Source: Ignavibacteria bacterium
GTDB lineage: Bacteria; Bacteroidota; Ignavibacteria; Kapaibacteriales; UBA2268
Reading direction: 5' to 3'
Length of the DNA: 44,426 bases
NCBI GenBank assembly: GCA_016844745.1
Contig: JAERMQ010000049.1
Coordinates: forward strand, 1 to 44,426
Of the stretch, positions 15,954-24,654 are shown piece after piece. The stretch's first letter is position 1. Each line of letters starts with the position of its first letter. A program made the translations under genes and the position numbers. The notes under the pieces are model-generated. The model had not been told where the DNA came from. It worked only from the letters and a program-made list of their open reading frames with translations, and did not search any database.

Positions 15954-16418
15954 TCATCTGATAAGGTCTGAGTAGAGTCTTTTCATGTCAGCTATTACAG
16001 TCGGGATGCTAATAATAATTGTAAAATCACCACCATGTCCAATTTCGTTTCTCTGGTCATAATATTGCTTAATCAGGTTGTAATCAGTTTGTCCTTTGGG
16101 TGTTAACAAAGCAACCCGATTCATAAAATGCAACTTATCATCTGATTTTTGTTTTTGTATTACTTCCCATGCCCATTTTGTTTTCCAATCTTTCGTTTTT
16201 GCAGTTTTGTCACTAATAATATTATCGGAAATTTCTCTTATTCTACCTTCAAGTCGTGTGAACATGAATAGAAAATATGCTTGGTCATTGAGTAGCCGTT
16301 TTCTGTAATATTCTGCTTCCTTTTTATTGTGTTTGAGTGAACGGGCTTGAACTAATATGGTTACGTATTTATTATCAATCTCGTTGTAAATTTTCCCGAG
16401 TTCGTCAAAAATATTCAT
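15954..16418 (-). CDS. HEPN-like protein with RX4H motif
   Basis: I do not recognise a named family for this 154-residue, mostly helical, highly charged protein. The visible signal is YDQRNEIGHGG: R123 and H128 form the RX4H arrangement (RNxxxH) that is the active site of HEPN ribonucleases in toxin-antitoxin and defence systems. The surrounding helices (FTRLEGRIREISDN before, IADMKRLYSDLI after) fit an all-helical HEPN fold. It starts 6 bases after the 140-residue gene upstream, so the two form a pair. Both lie between two inverted-repeat elements in an otherwise housekeeping region. A non-toxic, structural HEPN role is equally possible. Confidence 0.55.
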   Translation of the reverse strand: MNIFDELGKIYNEIDNKYVTILVQARSLKHNKKEAEYYRKRLLNDQAYFLFMFTRLEGRIREISDNIISDKTAKTKDWKTKWAWEVIQKQKSDDKLHFMNRVALLTPKGQTDYNLIKQYYDQRNEIGHGGDFTIIISIPTVIADMKRLYSDLIR

Positions 16419-16424
16419 AAGCGA

Positions 16425-16847
16425 TTATTTGCTTAAAATTTGAAGAAAAGATTGTTTAGTAAAATCAATCCCGTTTTTTTTGTTACCATTAAATAATTTC
16501 CAATGGGGAGTTTCAAATTGCTCCGAAACATCTAAAAGCAAATGATTACCTTCGGTTGATAAAATATCAACTCTTCCGTTAGCGCCAATTACCCATAGTC
16601 CTTTGGGTTGTATAGTTAATACAATTTTATTATTTTTGTAAATGTCAGCAGTTTCAACTTCTGTTGAATGAACATTGAATTGAGACATCAATCCTTCATA
16701 CATTATCAGTTTAGGTCCATATTTAAGTGAATACTCACTGTTCCTTAACCATTCTTCTATGATTGAGTAAAGGTCTGAAACTCTTTTTTTCCAGTCCCGA
16801 ACTCTTTCTTCAACATGTTGGGTATCTATTGGTAGGGTGTCTTGCAT
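16425..16847 (-). CDS. Hypothetical protein, partner of the HEPN-like gene
   Basis: The family is not recognised. The 140-residue protein is acidic at the start, with a helical first third (VEERVRDWKKRVSDLYSIIE, about residues 11-30). A beta-rich part follows (KLIMYEGLM, KIVLTIQPKGLWVIGANGRVDI) and it ends in QSFLQILSK. There is no signal peptide, membrane segment or DNA-binding motif that I can see. Its stop lies 6 bases before the start of the HEPN-like gene, so co-expression is likely. Being the upstream member of such a pair is compatible with an antitoxin or accessory role, but nothing in the sequence proves it. Confidence 0.6.
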   Translation of the reverse strand: MQDTLPIDTQHVEERVRDWKKRVSDLYSIIEEWLRNSEYSLKYGPKLIMYEGLMSQFNVHSTEVETADIYKNNKIVLTIQPKGLWVIGANGRVDILSTEGNHLLLDVSEQFETPHWKLFNGNKKNGIDFTKQSFLQILSK

Positions 16848-16926
16848 TGTTTAGAGTTTCTACAAAGTGATTCAAAATACTATACAATTGAAAATTTATC
16901 ATTATTAAAAGTAAACCGACAACTTA

Positions 16927-17048
16927 TGGGGGCTTCTAAAAATTGTCATTCAGAGCGAAGCGAAGAATCCAGTCTTCTTTAAAATCAACATGATAGATTC
17001 TTCGCTTCGCTCAGAATGACTGTCTAAATTGAATTTTTAGAACCCACC
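16927..17048. repeat. Palindromic repeat, GTCATTCAGAGCGAAGCGAAGAATCC copy with CTAAAAATT ends
   Basis: The outer arms TGGGGGCTTCTAAAAATT (16927-16944) and AATTTTTAGAACCCACC (17031-17047) enclose inner arms AGAGCGAAGCGAAGAATC and GATTCTTCGCTTCGCTC. It belongs to the main dispersed family of the window but has different outer ends from the 2319 and 29843 copies. It lies in the 391-base gap 16848-17238, which otherwise holds only AT-rich sequence. Confidence 0.8.
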
Positions 17049-17238
17049 TTATAATTATACAAATTTTATTCATACAACTCAAATAAAAAAATTATTTTTC
17101 ACCAAAATTACAAAAAACGTTTTTTAATTTACAACGAAATTTTTGAAACTGCCAAATATTTTTCATGGTTATGAGCATCATTCTTTGATTTTCATATAAT
17201 AAAGCGGATAGAGATTAAAAAATTAATTGAAACCTATT

Positions 17239-17844
17239 CTAATTATTGAACTGGGCTTTCAGGATACTCCATGTATTTTGTATGGTGTCATTCTCCTTAC
17301 TGGTATCAATCCAGCGTTTAATTCTCAATAGCCCCATAGCATTTTTTGAGATTGTCATCTGTACCCTGCCGGAAAAAATTGTTGGGATATTGCTTTTTCC
17401 ATGTGCTGCTGTTAAATAATAATCTGCAACAAAGATTATGGAATCAGGTATTGAACGGTCGTAAACTTCATGCGAAAAAATAACCTGGGGTGAATTACCC
17501 ACAGTAAAACATGATGCAAGTGAAATGAATGCCCTGTGCTCCGAGGAAATATCCCATAGCGAAAAAATTGATGAATACCGGGAATTGGCTTCGGCAGAAG
17601 GTATAAACTCGAATTGTGAATTATCGATTCTGCCCGAATAAGATAAGCAGGAAATGTAATTCTCTGCATTTTTCTTCTGAAATGATTTTATTAAGTTTGA
17701 AATTAGAATTTCAGGCGTTGAAGGTGGTTCAACTATAGTACCTCCTGTATTCGGTTCCTCCGGATTGCGTGTAGAAAATAAATTGCAGGAAACAAAGCTA
17801 AAGATTGTTATTATACAGAAAATGATAAATAAATAAATTTTCAT
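17239..17844 (-). CDS. Hypothetical lipoprotein
   Basis: The start MKIYLFIIFCIITIFSFVS followed by Cys20 is a clear lipoprotein signal, and NLFSTRNPEEPNTGGTIVEP forms a flexible Pro/Gly-rich linker after it. The remaining 150 residues look like a small alpha/beta domain (LISNLIKSFQKKNAENYISC at about residues 50-69). This resembles NTF2/SnoaL-like or DUF4878-type envelope domains in its helix-then-strands layout, but I cannot assign a family. It is monocistronic, with repeat-bearing DNA downstream and 250 AT-rich bases upstream. Confidence 0.7.
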   Translation of the reverse strand: MKIYLFIIFCIITIFSFVSCNLFSTRNPEEPNTGGTIVEPPSTPEILISNLIKSFQKKNAENYISCLSYSGRIDNSQFEFIPSAEANSRYSSIFSLWDISSEHRAFISLASCFTVGNSPQVIFSHEVYDRSIPDSIIFVADYYLTAAHGKSNIPTIFSGRVQMTISKNAMGLLRIKRWIDTSKENDTIQNTWSILKAQFNN

Positions 17845-18096
17845 ATCAATAAATCAAAAAAATTCCAATATGTTTTCTTCAGAACAAAAATATTAAATTT
17901 CCGGTAAAATCGTAAATGTTTTCGAAAGTTTAAAATTTAAAATAATTTTAATATTATATTATATTTAGTCAAAATAGTAAGTAATACTGATTTCGCATAA
18001 AAGAAAAAAAAAGTTTTTTTTTGTATAAAAAAATAGTAATTTACTTAATTAGTAAAAATAACTTGAAATATTCAAGATAATTGGAAAAGGGTTTAA

Positions 18097-18576
18097 ATGA
18101 AAAAACCGTTTATCATGGTAGTTGACGATAATAGAATAACGACAAAATTATTGAGGCGTTATCTCGAAGCCAGCGGTTATGAAGCAAGGGAAGCTTATGA
18201 CGGAATCGATTGTTTGGAAAAAGTCGAGGAGCAAGTGCCGGATGCAATAGTACTGGATGTTATGATGCCGCGTCTGGACGGTTACGAAACGGTGAAAAGA
18301 TTAAAAAGCCAGCCAAAGACAAAAGATGTTCCGGTCGTAATTGTGACTGCATTGAACGATGTAGCAAACCAATTGAAATCCATCGATGCAGGCGCAGATG
18401 ATTTCCTGAGCAAACCAATCGAAGAAAAACTCCTTACTGCCAAGGTAAAAATGCTTTCTGGAGTCCATTTGCAGCGTAAAAGAAACGACGCTTTAACCGA
18501 ACTATTAAAACGGGCGCTGAAAGGCGAATTAGCAGGAAAAACTTTTGATGAATTGATTGAGGAAATTGAAAATTAA
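18097..18576 (+). CDS. Single-domain response regulator
   Basis: A receiver domain spans residues 3-122. The acidic pair D10-D11 (VVDDN), the phosphoacceptor D54 (IVLDVMMPRLDG), the switch Thr (IVTALND) and the conserved Lys in FLSKPIEEK are all present. A tail of about 35 charged residues (KRNDALTELLKRALKGELAG) follows, with no DNA-binding or enzymatic output domain. It probably acts through protein-protein contacts, as in CheY- or DivK-like proteins. No kinase gene is adjacent; an orphan kinase gene lies 7 kb away. A strong terminator follows. Confidence 0.9.
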   Translation: MKKPFIMVVDDNRITTKLLRRYLEASGYEAREAYDGIDCLEKVEEQVPDAIVLDVMMPRLDGYETVKRLKSQPKTKDVPVVIVTALNDVANQLKSIDAGADDFLSKPIEEKLLTAKVKMLSGVHLQRKRNDALTELLKRALKGELAGKTFDELIEEIEN

Positions 18577-18608
18577 TTTGATATTTTATTATTCCGTATT
18601 GATTATTG

Positions 18609-18638
18609 TGGCAGTTCAACGGAGCTGCCATTTTTTTT
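18609..18638 (+). terminator. Rho-independent terminator after the response regulator
   Basis: TGGCAGTTC (18609-18617) pairs with GAGCTGCCA (18622-18630) around the loop AACG, with one G-U pair, and is followed by eight T residues. It ends the response-regulator transcript 33 bases after the stop codon. Its T-run directly borders the ribosome site of dapB, so dapB either has its own promoter further upstream or depends on read-through. Confidence 0.88.
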
Positions 18639-18651
18639 GAAAGGTTTTATA

Positions 18652-19389
18652 ATGAATGAAGAATATCCGAAATTAGCCATAATCGGATATGGCTCTATGG
18701 GTCATGAAATCGAGCATCTTGCACGTGAAAATAAATTTATAATCACTGATATAATCGATGTCGATAACAGGCTCTCGCCGGATAAGAAGTATCAATTCGA
18801 TGTAGCAATTGATTTCTCTTTGCCATCGGTTGTTGTTAATAATATCGAAACTCTTATCGATTTAGGTAAGTCGGTCGTTGTTGGCACTACCGGTTGGTAC
18901 AACGACCTTGACTTCGTAGAGCAGATGGTATCCAACGCAGGCACGGGATTGATTTACGGAGCTAATTTTTCGCTTGGTGTCCAGATTTTTATGAAACTTA
19001 TCAAGCAAGCGGCAAAATTAGCAAATAAAACCGAAGATTACGATATCATGGTTTCCGAGATTCATCATAAGCGGAAAAAAGATAGTCCGAGCGGTACTGC
19101 CCTTTCAATTTCCGAAATAATCCTGGATGAGCTTAATTCAAAAAATGCAATTCTTGCCGAAACAATTCATACCCAGATACCGCCAAATGTTCTGCATGTT
19201 ACTTCGACGCGTGGTGGAGAGGTTCCCGGCACTCATATCGTGTATCTGGAAAGTTTATCCGATTCAATTGAATTGGTACACAGGGCAAAAAACCGCACCG
19301 GTTTTGCATCCGGCGCATTAATGGCTGCACGCTGGATTCACGGAAGGAAGGGAGTTTACAAATTCCAGGATATTTTTGATAATTTGTAA
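18652..19389 (+). CDS. dapB: 4-hydroxy-tetrahydrodipicolinate reductase
   Basis: DapB reduces hydroxy-tetrahydrodipicolinate with NAD(P)H in lysine and diaminopimelate synthesis. Motifs are IIGYGSMG (nucleotide-binding loop, residues 9-16), VVVGTTGW, the catalytic EIHHKRKKDSPSGTAL (His-His and Lys) and RGGEVPGTH. The ATG at 18652 is chosen over an in-frame TTG 15 bases upstream because GAAAGG is 7 bases before the ATG, and the TTG overlaps the terminator T-run. The resulting 245 residues is the usual length. The gene ends 9 bases from the opposing SPOR gene. No other dap genes are in the window. Confidence 0.95.
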   Translation: MNEEYPKLAIIGYGSMGHEIEHLARENKFIITDIIDVDNRLSPDKKYQFDVAIDFSLPSVVVNNIETLIDLGKSVVVGTTGWYNDLDFVEQMVSNAGTGLIYGANFSLGVQIFMKLIKQAAKLANKTEDYDIMVSEIHHKRKKDSPSGTALSISEIILDELNSKNAILAETIHTQIPPNVLHVTSTRGGEVPGTHIVYLESLSDSIELVHRAKNRTGFASGALMAARWIHGRKGVYKFQDIFDNL

Positions 19390-19397
19390 ATGCTTTC

Positions 19398-20381
19398 CTA
19401 CCTTTCAAAAATTATAGCCTGACATCCGCATTTCTGCCTGATATTGCCAAGCTCGGCTTCTGCAGCGTCATGTGTAGAATAATTGCCGATTATTACCGCA
19501 AATAATTTTTCACCTTTAACTGTTTTCTCGATGATTTCAGTAATTAATCGCTTTTTGATATATTTTTCCACTTCGGTTTTCGCAGCTTCATGAGTTGAAA
19601 ATACGCCAACCTGAATACCAAAGCCCTTATCAATATCATCATTTGCATTTTCTTCTGATTCTTCGGTTTCTTTATGGCTTTCCGGCTTATTTTTTAATGC
19701 AGGTTTGACGGGCTGCACTGGTGATTTTTCCCTGGTAGATTGTTTTTCGGCATCGGTGTTTGTATGAGTATCCGATTTATTATCTCCAACTGTATAGCTT
19801 TTTAGTTTAGGAAATTTTGGCTCATCGGTTCTTACCGTTGGTGGTTGTGGCTTTTTAGGGGATTCCGGTGTTTTCACCGACTTTTGAGCATCCAAGAATT
19901 TAGCTTGCTCTTCAGAAGAATTCTCAATTGCCGGTTTCTTTTTAAATGCCCTTTTATCGCTTCTGGCAATTGAAACCGCTGTATTGACAACATCTGAAGC
20001 CGAAGAAAGAAATATTGAACCGGGGTAATTCCTTTTGAACATTTTGAGGTCTGACTGAGCTTGGGCAGTATCGCCGATAATTGAATAATACTGGACAATT
20101 CGCCAAAGTGCATCGTCAGCCCATTCGCTTTGGGGATAATATTTAACAATTTTTTTGTAAAATTCAAGGGCTTTTCCTGCATCTTCGACTACTAAGCCAT
20201 GAAGTAGCATTACTCCCGGGTCGTCAGGAAATTCTGCAAGCAAATCGGGCAATGCCTTTTTAACTTCTTCAACTTTTCCCTGATTAAGTAATTTGATATT
20301 GTTTCTTACTTTATCTGCCTGACAGAAAAGTATTGTGGAAAACCAGCAAATTAAAATTAATATTAACAAGAACTTCTTCAT
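19398..20381 (-). CDS. Exported TPR-like protein with C-terminal SPOR domain
   Basis: A signal peptide (residues 1-20) is followed by helical TPR-like repeats (about 25-140; for example VMLLHGLVVEDAGKALEFYK and SEWADDALWRIVQYYSIIGD), like the YbgF/BamD type. A charged, Pro/Lys-rich linker (about 150-250) leads to a SPOR domain at the end (GFGIQVGVFSTHEAAKTEVE and FAVIIGNYSTHDAAEAEL). SPOR domains bind denuded peptidoglycan at division sites, so an envelope or septal role is likely. The gene is monocistronic and converges on dapB. Confidence 0.85.
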   Translation of the reverse strand: MKKFLLILILICWFSTILFCQADKVRNNIKLLNQGKVEEVKKALPDLLAEFPDDPGVMLLHGLVVEDAGKALEFYKKIVKYYPQSEWADDALWRIVQYYSIIGDTAQAQSDLKMFKRNYPGSIFLSSASDVVNTAVSIARSDKRAFKKKPAIENSSEEQAKFLDAQKSVKTPESPKKPQPPTVRTDEPKFPKLKSYTVGDNKSDTHTNTDAEKQSTREKSPVQPVKPALKNKPESHKETEESEENANDDIDKGFGIQVGVFSTHEAAKTEVEKYIKKRLITEIIEKTVKGEKLFAVIIGNYSTHDAAEAELGNIRQKCGCQAIIFER

Positions 20382-20454
20382 TACTTCCCTCCATGCTTTG
20401 GTTAAAGCATTACAATTAAAACAATATATATTATTGCAAAACTAATCAAAAATA

Positions 20455-21111
20455 TTATTTTTTACTTAAGAATTTTCTTTCGATAACGGTTATGATTGAA
20501 TAAGATAAATAGGAAAATGCAAATCCTGCAAACACATCTACGGAGTAATGAACCTGCTGTATTATGAGAGCCGATGCAACAAATAACGTAGCTATTAAGA
20601 ATATTTTTTTCAATCTTCCGGGTGGAAGAAGGAGATATAGAAAAAATCCGGTTGCAGTATGCCCGGAAAAGAAAAGGTCTTTCGTAATCATGTGTCCGGG
20701 GTAGAAGAACCACAGGAACGGGTCTTTCAATTCAATCATATTCGGCGAGTGGTCCAAAGGTGTAACGTAAAGAGTAATTATCCTGATTAGGATTATCAGC
20801 GTATAACCGTTTAATCCGAGAATGAATTTGATTGGTTCGAAGCAGAGCCTATAAATGCTGATGAATAGCATCAAATAAAGTACAATGAAAATTGGCGTCG
20901 ATAGGTCAATTGGGGAAATAATATTAAACAAAGGGTCGTTGAGCAGGACTCCGGGTCGAGCTTCGATAAACTCAAAAAAAAGTGATAACAAATAAGCAAC
21001 GAATAATGAAAAAGCAACCGATAAAACAAAAAATAAAATTATCTTCCTGCTTTTCCTGTGATTCTTCCAAATGGTGACTATCCTCGATGGATGATACGAT
21101 TCAATAGCCAT
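20455..21111 (-). CDS. PAP2-family membrane phosphatase (PAP2_C, sphingomyelin synthase-like)
   Basis: This 218-residue protein has about six hydrophobic segments. The active-site elements sit in the second half: DLFFSGHTATGFF (SGH motif with the catalytic His, about residues 145-157) and VHYSVDVFAGF (HxxxD, about 187-197). This spacing fits the PAP2_C/sphingomyelin-synthase-like branch, whose members remove or transfer phosphate-linked head groups of lipids. The first PAP2 motif (KxxxxxxRP) is not obvious, as usual in that branch. AGGAG and GGAG lie upstream of the ATG. The likely role is membrane lipid or undecaprenyl phosphate metabolism; the substrate is unknown. Confidence 0.8.
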   Translation of the reverse strand: MAIESYHPSRIVTIWKNHRKSRKIILFFVLSVAFSLFVAYLLSLFFEFIEARPGVLLNDPLFNIISPIDLSTPIFIVLYLMLFISIYRLCFEPIKFILGLNGYTLIILIRIITLYVTPLDHSPNMIELKDPFLWFFYPGHMITKDLFFSGHTATGFFLYLLLPPGRLKKIFLIATLFVASALIIQQVHYSVDVFAGFAFSYLSYSIITVIERKFLSKK

Positions 21112-21180
21112 ACTCCGTTAGTAACTCCTAATAAAAATATTTTAATGATTAAATTCGTAACCTCTTAAATTTATTACAGA

Positions 21181-21380
21181 TTGTCATTCTGAGCGGAGCG
21201 AAGAATCTTCTTGCAAAACCTGATAAATTATTTTTTTCAGGCTTCCCATATCACTTAATCCTCTCCTGAAGAATAAGTAATGATGCGGTTCTCGAATAAT
21301 AATCACTATATCTTTACCCCAAAATAACTTTCATCTTATGTTGAAGAAGATTCTTCACTTCGCTTACGAATGACATTCAT
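21181..21380. repeat. Long palindromic repeat, GTCATTCTGAGCGGAGCGAAG copy
   Basis: The left arm TTGTCATTCTGAGCGGAGCG starts at 21181. The right arm GAAGATTCTTCACTTCGCTT plus ACGAATGACATTC ends at about 21379. The centre shares GTTCTCGAATAATAATCACT and ATCTTTACCCC with the copy at 9819-10030. It occupies the middle of the 509-base gap 21112-21620 between PAP2 and SppA; the remaining bases are AT-rich with no gene that I can see. Confidence 0.8.
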
Positions 21381-21620
21381 ATTAACTTTTTACACATTCT
21401 CATTCGCAGGTATGACATTCACTACATACTCTTTTTTTTGGTAGTTATTATTCAACCTTATTTTTATTTAATACAAAAAAGTTAGTTTTCCAAGCAACAA
21501 AAATAATGTTAATTTCGTAATATTAACTTGATATGGAAATGAAAAATTGAAATAATAAGCAATTAACTAACAAATTTTATTTCAAAACTATTTTAGATTA
21601 TAATTCGGAGTAAAACAAAA

Positions 21621-23561
21621 ATGGAACAGACTAATTTCCCACAACAGCCATTACAACAATATCCGCCGTATTATATGATGCAGAAGAAAAAATCCCGATG
21701 GTGGGTGCCCCTGATTATTATTTTGGGTTCAATTTTATTAGTTGCCATAATTATTATTGTTATAATCAGTTCTGCATTATCGATTTTCGATAAAGAACCG
21801 CCATCGGTGAAATCAAATAGTGTTCTGTACCTGAATTTTACCGAAGGACTTGCCGAATACTCACAGGGAAATGCGTTCGACATTTTCAATGCTTCCGGAA
21901 AAGCATCCTTTTTCGATATGCTGACAGCTATTGAAGTAGCCAAAACAGATTCTAAAATTAAAGGTATATACATAAAAGCATCCGGAGCAAAAATCGGTTT
22001 CGTAAAAATGCAGGAACTTGGCTTAGCATTGAACGATTTCAAAAGTTCTGGTAAATTTATTTATGCATTCATAGAAACAGGCAGGGAATCCGACTACTTC
22101 AATGCCTTGCCGGCTGATTCGATTTTCATGCCGTCAGAAGGTATGCTGGAACTGAACGGATTCGGCTCCGAAGGTTTGTTTATGAAAGGATTGTTGAATA
22201 AATTCGGAATTGAATTCTACGTTCAGCAATTCGAAGATTTCAAATCGGCAGCGGAATCCCTCAATAGGACAAAATTCAGCGATTCGGCACGAAAGCAATT
22301 ATACACACTTTTGAACGACCGTTTCAATGTTTTTACAAATGCTATTTCATTAGCAAGGAAAATGGAGCTGCCAAAAGTACGCAATGCAATCAATCGTGGT
22401 ATCTATACTGCTGATTCCCTTAAAGAATTAGGATTTATCGATGCAATTTCATCCGAATCAAACGTTCGTGAATTTATTAAAAGCCACCTTAAAATTAGTG
22501 AGAGCGATAAGAAATCAACTAAAGGCAAGGATGATTTAAGGTTGGTTTCAATCGATACTTATGTAGCTTCGGGAAGCCTTTTGCAGTCGAAAGCAAGTCA
22601 AAAGGATATGAGGATTGCAGTCATTTACGGTTCGGGAACTATAAGGTCAGGCAAAGCTAAAGGAGCATTCGACGAGCAGGAAATAGCGGCAGATGATTAT
22701 ATTTCATATCTGAGGAAAGCACGCGATGACGATAAAATTAGCGCTATCATTCTACGGCTCGATAGCCCGGGTGGTTCTGTTATAGCATCGGATGCAATTT
22801 GGGAAGAAATTATTAAAACTAAAAAGATTAAACCCGTTTATGCCTCGATGAGCGATTTGGCGGCTTCCGGCGGATATTATATTGCTATGGCTTGCGATAC
22901 CATAGTTGCCCATCCATCAACTATAACCGGCTCGATTGGCGTTATACTTGCTATTCCGAATTTTACCGGTATGCTTGGGAAACTTGATATCACAGTTGAT
23001 ACGGTTTCCACTTCGCAATCGGCTTTCTTCCTGAATCCAATGCTGAAATTTTCTGCACAGGATAAAGCCAAGCTATATAATCTATCGTACAGCATATACA
23101 GACGCTTTGTCGGCAGGGTTGCCGAAAGCCGGCATAAAACATTCGATGAAACCAGGGCTCTTGCTAAGGGACGAGTATGGAGCGGAAGGGATGCATTTAA
23201 ACTTGGATTAGTTGATGCCCTCGGTGGATTCAGGGATTGTATAAAAATTGCAAAGCGCCGGATTGGAGCGCCGGATTCACTGAAAGTGAAATTGGAATTT
23301 TATCCGAAGCCGCAGGATAAATTTGAAAAATTATTGAGATTGTTCGGCATGGATTCCGAAGGTGGGGAAGAAGAAACTACTACAACATGGAAGAAAGAAT
23401 TTGCTTCACGATTAGGATTGTCCGATAAAGTTTTTGCTTCTCAATGGGAGTTGCTGCCAGACGCCCTGAAAAGCCAGGCAAAATATATATACGGTTTATT
23501 AGAAATGTCAAGAAAAGAATCGGTAATTGCAGCAATGCCTTATTTAATAGAAGAACATTAA
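21621..23561 (+). CDS. sppA: Signal peptide peptidase SppA, 67-kDa type
   Basis: SppA is an inner-membrane serine protease that cleaves leftover signal peptides. A Gln/Pro-rich cytosolic start is followed by one membrane helix (residues 30-52) and two tandem S49 domains. The N-terminal one carries the general-base K208 in FEDFKSAAESLNR; the C-terminal one carries the nucleophile S416 in LAASGGYYIAMACD, followed by TITGSIGVI. These positions nearly equal Lys209 and Ser409 of the E. coli enzyme. The 646-residue length fits. The gene is monocistronic, flanked by repeat DNA upstream and a response-regulator gene 200 bases downstream. Confidence 0.93.
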   Translation: MEQTNFPQQPLQQYPPYYMMQKKKSRWWVPLIIILGSILLVAIIIIVIISSALSIFDKEPPSVKSNSVLYLNFTEGLAEYSQGNAFDIFNASGKASFFDMLTAIEVAKTDSKIKGIYIKASGAKIGFVKMQELGLALNDFKSSGKFIYAFIETGRESDYFNALPADSIFMPSEGMLELNGFGSEGLFMKGLLNKFGIEFYVQQFEDFKSAAESLNRTKFSDSARKQLYTLLNDRFNVFTNAISLARKMELPKVRNAINRGIYTADSLKELGFIDAISSESNVREFIKSHLKISESDKKSTKGKDDLRLVSIDTYVASGSLLQSKASQKDMRIAVIYGSGTIRSGKAKGAFDEQEIAADDYISYLRKARDDDKISAIILRLDSPGGSVIASDAIWEEIIKTKKIKPVYASMSDLAASGGYYIAMACDTIVAHPSTITGSIGVILAIPNFTGMLGKLDITVDTVSTSQSAFFLNPMLKFSAQDKAKLYNLSYSIYRRFVGRVAESRHKTFDETRALAKGRVWSGRDAFKLGLVDALGGFRDCIKIAKRRIGAPDSLKVKLEFYPKPQDKFEKLLRLFGMDSEGGEEETTTTWKKEFASRLGLSDKVFASQWELLPDALKSQAKYIYGLLEMSRKESVIAAMPYLIEEH

Positions 23562-23760
23562 ATTTTTGATGAAAGTTTTATAATTTATTATTTTTTTCTT
23601 ATTATTGCTTTAGTTAATTTTGTAGTTTTTCGGAAGGTTCCGAAAATTATATAAGTTCGGATAGATAGTTTATATCCGTTAAATAGAAAAATTCTTTCCC
23701 AGGTTTAATAGGAGATAAGAATTTTAGAATTACTTTTAAAATAATAATTGAGTTAATTCT

Positions 23761-24195
23761 ATGCGCGTACTTGTTGTTGAAGACCAGCCCATTATGATAA
23801 GGGTAATTGCAAATACACTTAAAAGCTTGGGCTACTCCGATATAACCGAAGCTGAAAACGGTTATGATGCATTAGTTAAGTTAAAGACGGAGGATGTTGA
23901 TTTGGTAATTACCGATTGGTTGATGCCTACCATGAGCGGAATACAGCTTGCTAAGGCTATTCGTTCAACCGAAGGACTGATGAATTTACCCATTATAATG
24001 ATAACTACTTTAGGCGGTAAGGAATCGGTATTGGAAGCTATGGAAGCCAAGGTTAATAATTATGTCGTCAAACCCTTTACGCCTCAGATATTGAAAGATA
24101 AAATCCTCAATACATTGGAATCATTGGAAAGAAAAAATCTTAATAAGGAATATGATGACAGCTACGAGGATGATGATAATATTCCCAGCACTTGA
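23761..24195 (+). CDS. CheY-like single-domain response regulator
   Basis: The receiver domain fills residues 1-122, with E7-D8 (VVEDQP), phosphoacceptor D52 (VITDWLMPTMSG), Thr in MITTLGG and Lys in VVKPFTP. The TDWLMPTMSG and KPFTP context is closer to chemotaxis CheY than to the other receiver protein at 18.1 kb. A short acidic tail (DDSYEDDDN) follows. Given the flagellar genes in the window it could be the motor-switch regulator, but no che genes are adjacent, so this is only suggestive. It converges on the small gene at 24204. Confidence 0.88.
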   Translation: MRVLVVEDQPIMIRVIANTLKSLGYSDITEAENGYDALVKLKTEDVDLVITDWLMPTMSGIQLAKAIRSTEGLMNLPIIMITTLGGKESVLEAMEAKVNNYVVKPFTPQILKDKILNTLESLERKNLNKEYDDSYEDDDNIPST

Positions 24196-24203
24196 TTTAT
24201 TTT

Positions 24204-24641
24204 CTATTCTTCCTTTTTATTCATTTTTCGCATCTGGGTCTGGACATCTTTAAGGATTGTCAAATCGAAAGATAAATCAATAGCATTGCTTCTTGCACCG
24301 GACGAATCGTTAAGATAAATTTTCTCAAATCTATCCCTCACTGCTTCATCTTCCGATTCCTGCGAAATTTGCACTAACAAGTCGAAGAAAGTTTGGAACT
24401 GATTCTCAATCTCCTTCTCAAAATTAATAATTTCATCATCGCTAAGTTTATCCCGGCGCAAAATTGTCGATATATTATAAATCGAACTGCCATGATGAAT
24501 TAATTTATTGATTAAATCGGGATTGCCTGTCCTGGCGCCAACCTCCAGAATACAGCCTAAGTCAGCGCGCTTCCGCAGGTTGCCTTGCGATGCAAAGTCC
24601 AGGAAATTCAAAACTTCTTCAGTATCAGTGGAAATCTGCAT
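24204..24641 (-). CDS. Hypothetical helical cytosolic protein
   Basis: The open frame extends 18 codons upstream, but AGGA lies 6 bases before the internal ATG at 24641 and the longer start would overlap the preceding lipoprotein gene, so 24641 is chosen (145 residues). The protein is nearly all helix, acidic and amphipathic (EEVLNFLDFASQGNLRKRAD, FEKEIENQFQTFFDLLVQIS), and ends MRKMNKKEE. There are no enzymatic motifs. It starts 13 bases after the stop of the lipoprotein gene and is probably co-transcribed with it. The family is not recognised. Confidence 0.65.
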   Translation of the reverse strand: MQISTDTEEVLNFLDFASQGNLRKRADLGCILEVGARTGNPDLINKLIHHGSSIYNISTILRRDKLSDDEIINFEKEIENQFQTFFDLLVQISQESEDEAVRDRFEKIYLNDSSGARSNAIDLSFDLTILKDVQTQMRKMNKKEE

Positions 24642-24654
24642 GGATTGTCCTGTA

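Noticed and set aside
18637..18651. Upstream TTG start for dapB
   Set aside because: It falls in the T-run of the preceding terminator and has no ribosome site, whereas the ATG at 18652 has GAAAGG at good spacing.
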